Shown here in pieces: positions 19,527-27,974 of a stretch of DNA of 64,000 bases. Made by a program: the position numbers and the translations under genes. Positions within the stretch are counted from its first letter, which is position 1, and every line of letters starts with the position of its first letter. Under the pieces are notes generated by a model. That model worked only from the letters and a program-made list of their open reading frames with translations, searched no databases and was not told the origin of the DNA. Origin of the DNA: Actinokineospora pegani (GTDB lineage Bacteria; Actinomycetota; Actinomycetes; Mycobacteriales; Pseudonocardiaceae); contig NZ_WHOL01000126.1 of the NCBI RefSeq assembly GCF_009745975.1, positions 28,417-92,416 of the forward strand. Reading direction: 5' to 3'.

Positions 19527-20201
19527 TCAGCGAGGGCAGCGGGCCAGCAGGGAGTCCAGGGTCTCGCGCTCGGCCCGGTCCACGGTGAGCTCGTACTTGC
19601 TCTTCACCGCCACCCACTTCACCGCGTACTCGCAACTGTGGGAGGCGTCGGGCAGCCACTTCGCCGGGTCCTGGTCGCCCTTCTGGCGGTTGGAGCGGGC
19701 GGAGACGACCAGGAGCTGGTCGAGGTCGTTGGCGAAGGCCTTGCGCTGCTCGCGGGTCCAGTGCCGGGTGCCGGAGCGGTTGGCCTCGGCGAGCGGGACG
19801 ACGTGGTCGAGGTCGGCCTCGCGGGCGTTGGTGATGGTCACACCGTCGTAGAGGCTGGTCCACGAGCCGCTCTCGACCTTGCAGGCGGCGCCCGTGCGGA
19901 CCTCGGCGCCCTGGCGCTTGAGGGCCTCCTCGCGGGTGTCGCAGCTCTCGCCCTGGGCGGACCAGTGCGGCCAGTCGTCGCGGTCGTAGGGGTTTCCGGT
20001 GTCCTCCTCGGCGACGACCAGCCGGGCGAGCTGGTCGCGGGCCTGCTGGGCGTCGACGCCCGCGGGCTCGTCGGCGCCCCAGGTCGACCACAGGATCGTG
20101 GCCGCCAGCACGATGACCGCCAGCAGCGCCGACAGCCACCTGGTCTGCTTGGACTTCGCCCGCTGCGCCAACCCCGTCCCCTCTCCGCTCGACCACCGCA
20201 T
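19527..20201 (-). CDS. Secreted or membrane-anchored HNH nuclease (DUF1524 family)
   Basis: The 224-residue protein has an N-terminal hydrophobic anchor WLSALLAVIVLAATILWSTW around residues 25-44, so it acts outside the membrane. The nuclease core is LDHVVPLAEANRSGTRHWT (the His-His pair of the HNH fold), LLVVSARSNRQKGDQDPAKW and HSCEYAVKWVAVKSKY. Four cysteines could pair outside the cell. Such proteins are common in actinobacteria and are thought to degrade extracellular DNA. ATG 20201 is preferred; a TTG at 20171 behind GGAGAGGGGAC is a real alternative. The gene is divergent from xth. Confidence 0.8.
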   Translation of the reverse strand: MRWSSGEGTGLAQRAKSKQTRWLSALLAVIVLAATILWSTWGADEPAGVDAQQARDQLARLVVAEEDTGNPYDRDDWPHWSAQGESCDTREEALKRQGAEVRTGAACKVESGSWTSLYDGVTITNAREADLDHVVPLAEANRSGTRHWTREQRKAFANDLDQLLVVSARSNRQKGDQDPAKWLPDASHSCEYAVKWVAVKSKYELTVDRAERETLDSLLARCPR

Positions 20202-20256
20202 GGTCGCCCATGCGTCCCCCGATCGTGTGAGGGGGGTCGGCACTACGCTGACACCG

Positions 20257-21117
20257 GTGCGGATCGCCACCTGGAACGTCAACTCCGTCAAGCAGCGCGT
20301 GCCCCGGTTGCTGCCCTGGCTCGACGAGCGCGCGCCCGACGTGGTGTGCCTGCAGGAGACCAAGCTGACCGACGAGGCGTTCCTGGCCCTGCTGGCCGAC
20401 GACCTCGCCGAGCGCGGCTACCAGGTCGCCAGCCACGGCCAGGGGCAGTGGAACGGCGTCGCCCTGCTCTCCCGGGTCGGCCTCGACGACGTGGTGCGCG
20501 GGCTGCCCGGCGGGCCCGGCTTCCCGCAGCAGGAGGCGCGGGCGGTCTCGGCCGTGTGCGGCGGCGCCCGGGTGTGGTCGGTCTACGTGCCCAACGGCCG
20601 CGAGCCCGACTCCGACCACTACCGGTACAAGCTGGAGTGGCTCGCCGCCCTGCGCGACGCCGTGGCGCCCGACGCCGCGTCGACCGCCGTCTGCGGCGAC
20701 ATCAACATCGCCCCGACCGACGCCGACGTGTTCAGCCCGGCCGCGTTCGAGGGGCACACGCACGTGACCGCCCCCGAGCGCGCCGCCCTGGCCGCGCTGC
20801 GGGACCTGGGGCTGCGCGACGTCGTCCGCGAGCGCTGGCCGGACGAGACCGTGTTCAGCTACTGGGACTACCGCGCGGGCATGTTCCACACCAACCGCGG
20901 CATGCGCATCGACCTCGTCCTGGCCGCCCCCGCGCTGGCCGACCGCCGCGCGGCGGCCTGGGTGGACCGCGCCGCCCGCAAGGGCGCCAAGCCCAGCGAC
21001 CACGCCCCCGTCATCGTCGACCTCGACGAGGCCCCCGACGGCGACGTCGGCCCCATGGTCCCGCCGCCGTCGGCGCGGACCGAGCGCTCCGGAAGGCCGC
21101 CGCGGGTCCCGAGGTGA
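20257..21117 (+). CDS. xth: Exodeoxyribonuclease III
   Basis: A 286-residue AP endonuclease/3'-5' exonuclease of base-excision repair. It starts MRIATWNVNSVKQRVPRLLP and shows the catalytic blocks VVCLQETKLTD, SVYVPNG, CGDINIAPTDADV and the C-terminal KPSDHAPVIVDL. These supply the Mg2+-binding Glu, the Asp-Asn pair and the catalytic His. TACGCT lies 7 nt before the GTG, so the message is likely leaderless. The last 35 residues after the catalytic domain are a Pro/Ser/Arg-rich tail. It is divergent from the HNH nuclease gene, 55 nt apart. Confidence 0.9.
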   Translation: MRIATWNVNSVKQRVPRLLPWLDERAPDVVCLQETKLTDEAFLALLADDLAERGYQVASHGQGQWNGVALLSRVGLDDVVRGLPGGPGFPQQEARAVSAVCGGARVWSVYVPNGREPDSDHYRYKLEWLAALRDAVAPDAASTAVCGDINIAPTDADVFSPAAFEGHTHVTAPERAALAALRDLGLRDVVRERWPDETVFSYWDYRAGMFHTNRGMRIDLVLAAPALADRRAAAWVDRAARKGAKPSDHAPVIVDLDEAPDGDVGPMVPPPSARTERSGRPPRVPR

Positions 21118-21357
21118 GCCTGCCGGGCGAGTGGCCGCGCTCGCGAACGATCAACCGCCGGCGCAGATGAGACATCGTCGTCGTCGAATCCGCCCAGATT
21201 GGTCTCCGCCGGTACCACACCACTCCCAATTATTTGTCAAGGCCGAAACACACCCACGCGCGGAACTCCGGTAAAAGCCGACAAATATCCACCGAAACAC
21301 TGTCTCGATCAGTCTGGACCACTTTCCCGCCGCCCGCGGAAAACCGGTGCGCGACAT

Positions 21358-21386
21358 TTCCGATCGCGTCCGGGGTCTCCTAGATT
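21358..21386 (+). promoter_or_regulatory. Promoter for the glycosyltransferase gene
   Basis: TTCCGA (21358-21363), a 17-nt spacer and TAGATT (21381-21386) lie 53 nt before the ATG. The rest of the 322-nt space from 21118 is unusually AT-rich for this window, with stretches such as CAATTATTTGTCAAGG, and holds no gene that I can see. Confidence 0.45.
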
Positions 21387-21439
21387 GGCCCTCGGGCGAC
21401 AGCGCCCGCCAACCGCCGGTGGCGACCGAGGAGCCGTGG

Positions 21440-22981
21440 ATGAGCACGACCGACCAACGGCGCTCGTCCGGCGCGCTCGCCGCGCCCGCGGTCGCCGGGG
21501 TGGCGGCGGTCCCGTGGCGGGGGGTGCTCGCCATCGCGGGCGCGGTCGTGGCGCTGCTGCTGCTGGTGAGCCCGCGCTACGGCCACGACGGCGACGAGAT
21601 GTACTTCGTCATCGCGGGCGGGCACCCGTCCTGGGGCTACGTGGACCAGTCGGCGGTCATCCCACTGCTGGCCAAGGGCGTCGACCTGCTGTTCCCCGGC
21701 GAGGTGGCCGCGCAGCGGGTGCTGCCGGCGCTGATCACCGGCCTGACCGTGGTGCTCGGCGCGCTGATCGCCAGGGAGCTCGGCGGTCGGCCGCGCGCGC
21801 AGCTCCTGACGGCCGTGGCCACCGCGGGCGGGCCGTTCCTGCTGTGGACCGGGCACCTGCTGGCCACCACCACCTTCGACATCACGCTGTGGGTGGCGAT
21901 CAGCTACCTGGTGCTCAAGTGGACCCGCACCCGTCAGGACCGGCTGCTGCTGGCCGCCGGGCTGTGCACGGCGCTCGCTTTGCAGATCAAGTACCTGGTC
22001 CCGCTGCTGTGGGTGGGCATCGCGATCGGCGCGCTGGTCGCGGGCCCCCGCGACCTGTTCGGCCGCCCGGCGCTGTGGCTCGGCGCGCTGATCACCGTCG
22101 CCACCGCCGTGCCGGGCCTGCTGTGGCAGGCCGACCACGGCTGGCCGTACCTGGCCATGAGCGACGCCGTGGGCCAGGAGCAGGACGCGTTCCAGGGCGG
22201 CAGGCTCGGCTTCGTCGGCTGGTTCGCCCTCTACCTGGGACCGGTCGGGCTGGTGCTCGGCGCGCTGGGCCTGCCCGCGCTGCTGCGCGACCGGCGCACC
22301 CGGTTCCTGGGGATCGCGCTGCCGCTGCTGTTCGCGCTGCTGGTCCTGTCGAACGGCCGCCCCTACTACCTCGTCGGCCTGTTCCCCCTGCTGTACGCGG
22401 CGGGCGCGGTCGCGTTGCAGAACCGCGCCCCCGGCTGGTGGCGCGGCCGGTGGCCGTTCGTCGCGACCGCGGCGCTGGGCGTGGTGGCCGCGGTGGCCCT
22501 GCTGCCGGTGCTGCCGCAGTCGGTGGCCGAACGCCACCCCGCCGCCGTGCCCAACCCCCTCCTGCGCGCCCAGGTCGGCTGGCCCGCCCTGGCGGACGAC
22601 GTGGCCCAGGTCTACCGCGGCCTGCCCGCCGACCGGCGGGCGGACACCGTCGTGCTGGCCGACGTCTACCCGCACGCGGCCGCCCTGGACTTCGAACGCG
22701 AGCGCGCGGGCCTGCCCGCCGTCTACAGCGGACACCGCGGCTACTGGTTCTTCGGCGCCCCACCGGACACGGCCACCACGGCCGTCGTCGTCGGCGGCAG
22801 CCCGGACTTCCTCCGCGAGCGCTTCGCCTCGGTGACCGCCGTCGGCAAGGCCGACGACGGCTCCGCGCTGGACAACGTCGTGCTCCGCTCGCCCACGATC
22901 TACCTGGTGGCGGACCCGGTGCGCCCGTGGTCGGCCATGTGGCCGGAGTGGATGCACATGACCATCGACGACACCCAGTAG
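21440..22981 (+). CDS. Membrane glycosyltransferase of the GT39/PMT superfamily
   Basis: The 513-residue protein is largely membrane-embedded. The first extracytoplasmic loop carries YGHDGDEMYFVIAGGHPSWG, the acidic DxDE-type motif that binds the polyprenyl-phosphate sugar donor in this superfamily. GYVDQSAVIPLLAKG and about ten further hydrophobic segments follow, ending in a hydrophilic C-terminal domain around 400-513. It should transfer a sugar from a lipid carrier to a protein or glycan outside the membrane; donor and acceptor are unknown. ATG 21440 follows GAGGAG by 6 nt. Its stop codon TAG forms part of the -10 box of the next gene. Confidence 0.8.
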   Translation: MSTTDQRRSSGALAAPAVAGVAAVPWRGVLAIAGAVVALLLLVSPRYGHDGDEMYFVIAGGHPSWGYVDQSAVIPLLAKGVDLLFPGEVAAQRVLPALITGLTVVLGALIARELGGRPRAQLLTAVATAGGPFLLWTGHLLATTTFDITLWVAISYLVLKWTRTRQDRLLLAAGLCTALALQIKYLVPLLWVGIAIGALVAGPRDLFGRPALWLGALITVATAVPGLLWQADHGWPYLAMSDAVGQEQDAFQGGRLGFVGWFALYLGPVGLVLGALGLPALLRDRRTRFLGIALPLLFALLVLSNGRPYYLVGLFPLLYAAGAVALQNRAPGWWRGRWPFVATAALGVVAAVALLPVLPQSVAERHPAAVPNPLLRAQVGWPALADDVAQVYRGLPADRRADTVVLADVYPHAAALDFERERAGLPAVYSGHRGYWFFGAPPDTATTAVVVGGSPDFLRERFASVTAVGKADDGSALDNVVLRSPTIYLVADPVRPWSAMWPEWMHMTIDDTQ

Positions 22982-22990
22982 GGTCGTGCC

Positions 22991-23629
22991 ATGGCAGGGC
23001 AATGGGACGGTGTCACGCTCCGCACCACCTTCAAGGAGCACATCACCGCCCGTCGCGACGCCGTCGCCGACGCCGCCCACGCGGGCGACTGGGACACCCT
23101 GCTGGCGGCCCTGCGCACCCACCCGGACCTGGTCAACTCGTGGCGCCTCGGCGGCTCGTCGTGGTTCACGCCGCTGCACCAGGCCGCCTGGCACAACGCC
23201 CCGCTCGAGGTCGCCCGGGCCCTGCTCGCACACGAGCCCTGGCTGTCGCTGCCCGACGCCGCCGGGGACACCCCGTGCGACATCGCGCTGCGCAACGGAA
23301 ACCACGCCTTGGCCGAACTGCTCACCCCCGTGTTCCGGCACCCCGCCCCCACCCAGGCGCTGCGCCCGCACCTGCACGCCGTGATCCTGGAGCGCGTCGC
23401 CCCCGAGGTCGCCGAGCACCGGCTGCGCCTGCCCGAGGTCTCGATCATCGCCGAGCAGCGCGACCCGCGCATCGGCTTCCCCATCCCCGGCATGTACGGC
23501 GGCTTCACCCTGCGCCTCGACGGCGACACGCTGGTCTCGGAGAGCTGGTCGCGGGTGGTCGGCGGCTCCGGTCAGCGGCACGTCATCACGGCGGCGGGCG
23601 CGGAGCTGGTGGAGTCCGGTTTCGTCTGA
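22991..23629 (+). CDS. Ankyrin-repeat protein
   Basis: A 212-residue cytoplasmic protein. Residues 20-110 form two to three ankyrin repeats (ADAAHAGDWDTLLAALRTHP, TPLHQAAWHNAPLEVARALL, GDTPCDIALRNGNHALAELL). The C-terminal half, from HAVILERVAPEVAEHRLRLP to GGSGQRHVITAAGAELVESG, is a separate small domain I do not recognise. Its role is probably protein binding. TAGGGT (22979-22984) lies 6 nt before the ATG and shares its TAG with the stop codon of the glycosyltransferase, so this gene probably has its own leaderless transcript. It ends 3 nt from the convergent SIP gene. Confidence 0.75.
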   Translation: MAGQWDGVTLRTTFKEHITARRDAVADAAHAGDWDTLLAALRTHPDLVNSWRLGGSSWFTPLHQAAWHNAPLEVARALLAHEPWLSLPDAAGDTPCDIALRNGNHALAELLTPVFRHPAPTQALRPHLHAVILERVAPEVAEHRLRLPEVSIIAEQRDPRIGFPIPGMYGGFTLRLDGDTLVSESWSRVVGGSGQRHVITAAGAELVESGFV

Positions 23630-23632
23630 TCC

Positions 23633-24385
23633 CTAGGCGGCGTCGGTGCGCTTGGACTCCTGGAACTCCGGCTCGGCCATGCCCTTGCGCCAGTAGCCGG
23701 ACAGCGAAAGCCGGTCCACGCCCGCGAACACCGGGCGGAGCTGCTTCATCGCGCCTGTCTCGCCGTGGGCGAAGACGTGGCCCGAACCCGTGGGCAGCGC
23801 GACGGCGCGGACTTCCTCGACCAGGGAGTCCGGGGACACCCAGCGCACGTCGAGGTCGGCGGTGGTGTCGAACTTGACCTCGTCGGCGGGGTGGTCGACG
23901 GCGATCAGGGCGGTGGCGCGGGCGCCGACCGGGAGGGCCTCGATGCCCGCGGCGATGGCGGGCAGGGCGGCGGTGTCGCCGACGAACAGGTGCCAGTCGG
24001 CCTCGGGGGCGGGCGCGTAGCCGCCGCCGGGTCCGAGGAAGAGCAGGTCGTCGCCGGGCTTGGCGGCGGCCGCCCAGGGGCCCGCGAGGCCGACGTCGCC
24101 GTGGTGGACGAAGTCGATGACGAGCTCGTCGGCGGTGCGGGCGCGGATGGTGTAGGTGCGGGTCACCAGCCTGCCCGCGGCGCGCAGGGCGGCGGGGTCG
24201 ATCGCGCCCTCGGGGCGGCCGTCGGGGAAGAACAGCAGCTTGACGTAGGCGTCGGTGCAACCGTTGTCCGGCACCGCGGCCAGGCCGGGGCCACCCGCGC
24301 GGACGCGCACCATGTGCGGGGTGAGCCACTCGGTCCCGGTGACCGTGAGCGCGTGCACCGGCCGCTGTCGTTGTGGGGTCGTCAC
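23633..24385 (-). CDS. Siderophore-interacting protein, FAD-dependent ferric reductase
   Basis: A 250-residue cytoplasmic flavoprotein of the SIP/ViuB family that releases iron from imported siderophores. The FAD-binding motif is RLVTRTYTIR, followed by GPWAAAAKPGDDLLFLGPGG. The NAD(P)H-side domain has WHLFVGDTAALPAIAAGIEA and GSGHVFAHGETGAMKQLR, and the end is SGYWRKGMAEPEFQE. The GTG at 24385 lies just downstream of an IdeR-type iron box whose right flank supplies the GGGAGG ribosome site. Expression should rise when iron is scarce. Confidence 0.9.
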   Translation of the reverse strand: MTTPQRQRPVHALTVTGTEWLTPHMVRVRAGGPGLAAVPDNGCTDAYVKLLFFPDGRPEGAIDPAALRAAGRLVTRTYTIRARTADELVIDFVHHGDVGLAGPWAAAAKPGDDLLFLGPGGGYAPAPEADWHLFVGDTAALPAIAAGIEALPVGARATALIAVDHPADEVKFDTTADLDVRWVSPDSLVEEVRAVALPTGSGHVFAHGETGAMKQLRPVFAGVDRLSLSGYWRKGMAEPEFQESKRTDAA

Positions 24386-24392
24386 GTGCGAA

Positions 24393-24438
24393 ACCTCCCG
24401 GGAGTTACTTAGGTGAGCCTAAGCTACTCCCGGGAGGT
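24393..24438 (-). promoter_or_regulatory. IdeR/DtxR iron box inside a 46-bp near-perfect palindrome
   Basis: TTAGGTGAGCCTAA (24409-24422) matches the IdeR/DtxR consensus core. It is flanked symmetrically by ACCTCCCGGGAGT (24393-24405) and ACTCCCGGGAGGT (24426-24438), exact complements of each other. The left arm contains the ribosome site of the SIP gene. The element also lies 18 nt past the stop of the DUF2637 gene. Confidence 0.8.
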
Positions 24439-24456
24439 CCCGTTGCGCAGTGTGGA

Positions 24457-25992
24457 TTAACGCACGCTCGACACGGGCTCCTCGATGCTGGTCAGCTCCG
24501 CGTGGCGGACCGAGCGGCCGCGGGCGTGCGTGACGCGCCAGAGCGTGGTCAGGCTCTGCAGCGGGTGCAGGAACCATCCCCACGCGCCGATCACCGGCAG
24601 CGAGCGGGCGACCCGGCCGCGGGCGCGGCGCTCGGAGCGCGAGTGCCAGCCGATGTGCAGCTCGAACAGCAGGATGCCGACGGCGGCGGGGGCGGCGAAC
24701 ATGATCGACGCCTCGATGCCGTAGCCCTTGCCCGCCGCGTGCTCCCAGTTGAGGTAGCACGAGCCCGCCAGGAGCAGCAGCAGCGCGATGCGCGGCCCGG
24801 CGCCCGAGTAGGGCGAGAGCGCGTACCGGTGCGCCAGGCCCGCCACGATGAGCGCGGACGCGTCGAACACCAGGGAGACGACCGCGGCCAGCGGGGTCGG
24901 GATGCTGAACCCGCGCGCGTACTCGAACAGCGACCACCACGAGATGCCCATCGCGGCGATCAGCACCACGATCCAGGCCATGTTTGCCGAGAAGCTCAGC
25001 ACGACCGGCATCCGCTGGGTGGACATCGGCTCCGGCTCGGGGTCGCCCGCCGGGGCGACCCGCTGCGCGTGCGCGGTGACCGGCTCGACCGGCTCCGGCT
25101 CGGTCGCCTGCGCATCGGCGACGATCAGGTCCTTGCTCACCGCGGCCTCCGCCTCGGCGCCCTGCGCGCCCTTGACGACCTTCAGGTCCTTGGCGGCGGC
25201 GGCGTCGGCCGCCTCGCCCTTGATCGCTTTGCCGTCCTCGGCGACCCCGGTGACCTCCGGGTCGTCGACCGCGTCGAGCCAGCTCAGGTCGGCGCCGTCG
25301 CGGGCCGGGTCGCCGAGCCAGCTCGGGGTCTCGGCCTCGGCGTCGGGGTGCTTGGCCGGGTCGACCGCGCTGAGGATCTCGGTCGCGGCCTCGGCCGGCT
25401 GCTTCTTCCCGCCCGCGTTCGCGTCCGGTTCGACCGCTGTGTCCATGCTCTTCGCTGTGTCCTTGTCTGCCGGGGCAGTCTCTGCCGGGGCACTCTCCGC
25501 CGGGGGTGCGGCCTGCGGCGGTGTGCCTGCGGCCTTCCCGTTGGCCTTGCCGTTGACCTTGCCGTTGGCCTTCGCCTTCGCCGGACCATTCGCCTTGGCC
25601 TTCGCGCCGTTGGCCGAGCCGTTGGTCGAACTGTTGGACGACGCGCCGTTGGCCCCTGCGCCGGTGGACGCCGAACCGTTGGACGCGGCACCCTTGGACG
25701 ACGGGTCGTCGGCGGAGCCGTTCTTGAGGGCGTCGAGCTCGGCGAGCAGCCCGGGGCTGAGCGCCACGAGGTCGCCGGTGTCGCCGACCGCGTTCTCCCG
25801 CCGCCAGGTGTCGATGACGTTGGTCGCGTACGACTGCGCTGTGGTCACGCCGTAGGCGTCGAGGAACTGCCGGACCTCGTGGGTCGTCGGCGGGTCCACC
25901 TGCCCGCAGGCGTAGCGGATCTTGTCAGCGATGGTGTTCCGCTCGGCCAGCGCGACGGCGTGTGCGGGGTCGAGGGCGCTCTCCTGACTCAC
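24457..25992 (-). CDS. DUF2637 membrane protein with a long low-complexity N-terminus
   Basis: This 511-residue protein has three parts. Residues 1-90 are a small helical domain (IRYACGQVDPPTTHEVRQFL). Residues 90-320 are disordered and rich in Ala, Lys, Asn, Gly and Asp, including an Asn-Gly-Lys-Ala repeat tract. From about 325 on come four membrane helices of DUF2637 (VVLIAAMGISWWSLFEYARG, VVSLVFDASALIVAGLAHRY, IALLLLLAGSCYLNWEHAAG). DUF2637 resembles the Spd spread proteins of actinobacterial conjugative elements, but chromosomal copies are common and no transfer genes are nearby. GTG 25992 follows AGGAGG by 9 nt. Confidence 0.7.
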   Translation of the reverse strand: MSQESALDPAHAVALAERNTIADKIRYACGQVDPPTTHEVRQFLDAYGVTTAQSYATNVIDTWRRENAVGDTGDLVALSPGLLAELDALKNGSADDPSSKGAASNGSASTGAGANGASSNSSTNGSANGAKAKANGPAKAKANGKVNGKANGKAAGTPPQAAPPAESAPAETAPADKDTAKSMDTAVEPDANAGGKKQPAEAATEILSAVDPAKHPDAEAETPSWLGDPARDGADLSWLDAVDDPEVTGVAEDGKAIKGEAADAAAAKDLKVVKGAQGAEAEAAVSKDLIVADAQATEPEPVEPVTAHAQRVAPAGDPEPEPMSTQRMPVVLSFSANMAWIVVLIAAMGISWWSLFEYARGFSIPTPLAAVVSLVFDASALIVAGLAHRYALSPYSGAGPRIALLLLLAGSCYLNWEHAAGKGYGIEASIMFAAPAAVGILLFELHIGWHSRSERRARGRVARSLPVIGAWGWFLHPLQSLTTLWRVTHARGRSVRHAELTSIEEPVSSVR

Positions 25993-26221
25993 CTGCGCGG
26001 TCCTCCTGGCTATGGCGGCTGACGAGTGTGGTCGGCGTGATCGGGCGGGGTGTGCACTTTTGGGGTATGAGCACTGTGGCGGACAGGGGAACGAGCACCA
26101 CCACCGGGGTACCGGGCGACCGCGATCTTGATGCAGTCGTGCTCCACCTGTTATCTCCGCCTCGGCGCGGCATACCGAACGTCACACTAGACGCAGCCCC
26201 GAAAAGTTTTCCAGCCGACCC

Positions 26222-26250
26222 TGTCGATCCGCGGGCGCCCGGTTCGTTCA
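26222..26250 (+). promoter_or_regulatory. Candidate ECF42-type promoter of the YCII-sigma operon
   Basis: TGTCGA (26222-26227), a 17-nt spacer, then CGTTCA (26245-26250), 50 nt before the YCII gene. The -35 element is identical to the TGTCGA reported for ECF42 promoters; the -10 is a weaker fit to CGTC/CGAC. The stretch 25993-26221 before it holds no gene I can support. Confidence 0.5.
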
Positions 26251-26300
26251 GGGTGTGAGCGCGCACGACGGCGCGCCCGCAGACACGAGGAGCGACCGAC

Positions 26301-26681
26301 ATGTCGAACACCACGACAACCCCTCAGCCGGACACCACGCAGCACTACCTGCTCAGCATCTTCCAGCCCGAGGGCCCCACCCCCACCGAGGAGCAGCTCG
26401 CCCCGGTGATGGCCGAGCTGGGCAAGCTCAACGACGAGCTGCGCGCGGCGGGCGCGTGGGTGTTCGGGCAGGGCCTGGAGGCGCCGGAGACCGCGACCGT
26501 GCTGCGCGCCGACGGCGACGGCGTGCTGGTCACCGACGGGCCGTTCGTCGAGCTCAAGGAGTACCTGGGCGGGTTCAGCGTCATCCGGGCCGCCGACCTG
26601 GACGAGGCGCTGGGCTGGGGCGGGCGGCTGGCCCGGGTGCTCGGGCTGCCGGTCGAGGTCCGCCCGTTCGCCGCGGGCTGA
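26301..26681 (+). CDS. YCII/DGPF-domain protein partnered with the sigma factor
   Basis: A 126-residue protein with the YCII fold: HYLLSIFQPEGPTPTEEQLA, then DGVLVTDGPFVELKEYLGGF, which contains the Asp-Gly-Pro-Phe signature and the catalytic-like Asp. Proteins of this family almost always sit next to ECF42 sigma factors; their biochemical role is not settled. ATG 26301 follows GAGGAGCGACC. Its TGA overlaps the sigma-factor ATG (TGATG), so the two are translationally coupled. Confidence 0.85.
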   Translation: MSNTTTTPQPDTTQHYLLSIFQPEGPTPTEEQLAPVMAELGKLNDELRAAGAWVFGQGLEAPETATVLRADGDGVLVTDGPFVELKEYLGGFSVIRAADLDEALGWGGRLARVLGLPVEVRPFAAG

Positions 26682-27880
26682 TGGACGAGCGCGTGGCCCG
26701 GGTGTTCCGGGCCGAGCACGGGCGCGCGGTGGCCGTCCTGACCCGCGTCCTCGGCGACATCGACCACGCCGAGGACGCGGTCCAGGAGGCCTTCGTCGAG
26801 GCGCTGCGGCGCTGGCCCGAGACCGGGCAGCCGCCGAGCCCGGCCGGGTGGATCATCACCACCGCCCGCAACCGCGCCATCGACCGGCTGCGCAGGGAGT
26901 CCACCCGCGGCGACCGCGAGGCCGCCGCGCACGCCCTGCTCAGCGCCGAGCCGGACGAGCCGGAGGAGCTGGGCCCGGTGCGCGACGACCGGTTGCGGAT
27001 GCTGTTCACCTGCTGCCACCCCGCGCTGGCCGCGCCCGCCAGGGTCGCGCTGACCCTGCGGCTGCTGGGCGGGCTGACCACGGCCGAGATCGCGGGCGCG
27101 TTCCTGGTCCCCGAGCCCACCATGGCCCAGCGGCTGGTGCGGGCCAAGGCGAAGATCAAGAAGGCCCGCATCCCCTACCGCGTCCCGCACGACGTCGACC
27201 TGCCCGCCCGGCTGACCGGCGTGCTCGCCGTCGTCTACCTGGTGTTCACCGAGGGCCACACCGCGACCTCCGGCGACGCCCTGGGCCGGGCCGACCTGTG
27301 CGCGGAGGCGGTGCGGCTGGGCAGGCTGCTGGTCGAGCTGATGCCGGACGAGCCGGAGGCGGTCGGGCTGCTGGCGCTGATGCTGCTCACCCAGTCCCGC
27401 GCGCCCGCGCGCACCGCCCCGGACGGCTCCGCGGTCCTGCTGGCCGACCAGGACCGCACCCGCTGGGACGCGGCGCTGGTCGCCGAGGGCCGGTCCCTGG
27501 TGCGCGCCTGCCTGCGCCGCGACCGCCCCGGCCCCTACCAGGTGCAAGCCGCCATCCAGGCCGTCCACAGCGACGCCGCGAGCGCGGAGGACACCGACTG
27601 GGCGCAGGTCCTGGCCCTGTACGACCATTTGCTGCGGCTGTCGCCGACACCCGTTGTCGCGCTGAACCGGGCCGTGGCGGTGGCGGAGGTCCACGGGGCC
27701 GCCGCGGCGCTGGCCGAGGTGGACCGCATCGATCTCGACGCCTTCGGGCCCGGCCACACGCTGCGCGGCGAACTGCTGCGCAGGCTGGGGCGGGAGGAGG
27801 AGGCCCGTGCGGCGTTCGGGTCGGCGGCCGAGCGGACCGCCAACGCGGTCGAGCGGGCCCGCTTGTGGGGCCTCATCTAG
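26681..27880 (+). CDS. ECF42-type RNA polymerase sigma factor with TPR-like C-terminal extension
   Basis: The 399-residue protein has sigma region 2 (AVLTRVLGDIDHAEDAVQEA, AGWIITTARNRAIDRLRRES) and region 4 (RVALTLRLLGGLTTAEIAGA, VPEPTMAQRLVRAKAKIKKA) in the first 180 residues. The remaining 220 residues are the large helical domain that marks group ECF42, with VVYLVFTEGHTATSG and VALNRAVAVAEVHGAAAALA. ECF42 factors lack a classical anti-sigma factor; the C-terminal domain is thought to control activity. It should transcribe its own operon from the TGTCGA promoter upstream, and possibly few other genes. Confidence 0.9.
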   Translation: MDERVARVFRAEHGRAVAVLTRVLGDIDHAEDAVQEAFVEALRRWPETGQPPSPAGWIITTARNRAIDRLRRESTRGDREAAAHALLSAEPDEPEELGPVRDDRLRMLFTCCHPALAAPARVALTLRLLGGLTTAEIAGAFLVPEPTMAQRLVRAKAKIKKARIPYRVPHDVDLPARLTGVLAVVYLVFTEGHTATSGDALGRADLCAEAVRLGRLLVELMPDEPEAVGLLALMLLTQSRAPARTAPDGSAVLLADQDRTRWDAALVAEGRSLVRACLRRDRPGPYQVQAAIQAVHSDAASAEDTDWAQVLALYDHLLRLSPTPVVALNRAVAVAEVHGAAAALAEVDRIDLDAFGPGHTLRGELLRRLGREEEARAAFGSAAERTANAVERARLWGLI

Positions 27881-27895
27881 GCGTTTCCCCTGCTG

Positions 27896-27925
27896 GGGGT
27901 CGATATCGTTGCGGGAACCGACCCC
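27896..27925 (+). terminator. Inverted repeat after the sigma gene
   Basis: GGGGTCG (27896-27902) and CGACCCC (27919-27925) are perfect complements 16 nt past the sigma stop. The short stem may be a weak terminator or an operator for the NAD(P)-binding gene 50 nt further on. Confidence 0.35.
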
Positions 27926-27974
27926 TGCGCCGCTAGCGTCCGCCGCGCTGAACAGCTACTGGCGAGGGGGAGCG

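Noticed and set aside
24457..25992. DUF2637 gene as a sign of an integrated conjugative element
   Set aside because: No integrase, att repeats, tra or rep genes were found on either side.
26068..26258. Short + strand frame beginning MSTVADRGTSTTTG
   Set aside because: No ribosome site, atypical codons, and it covers the promoter region of the DUF2637 and YCII genes.
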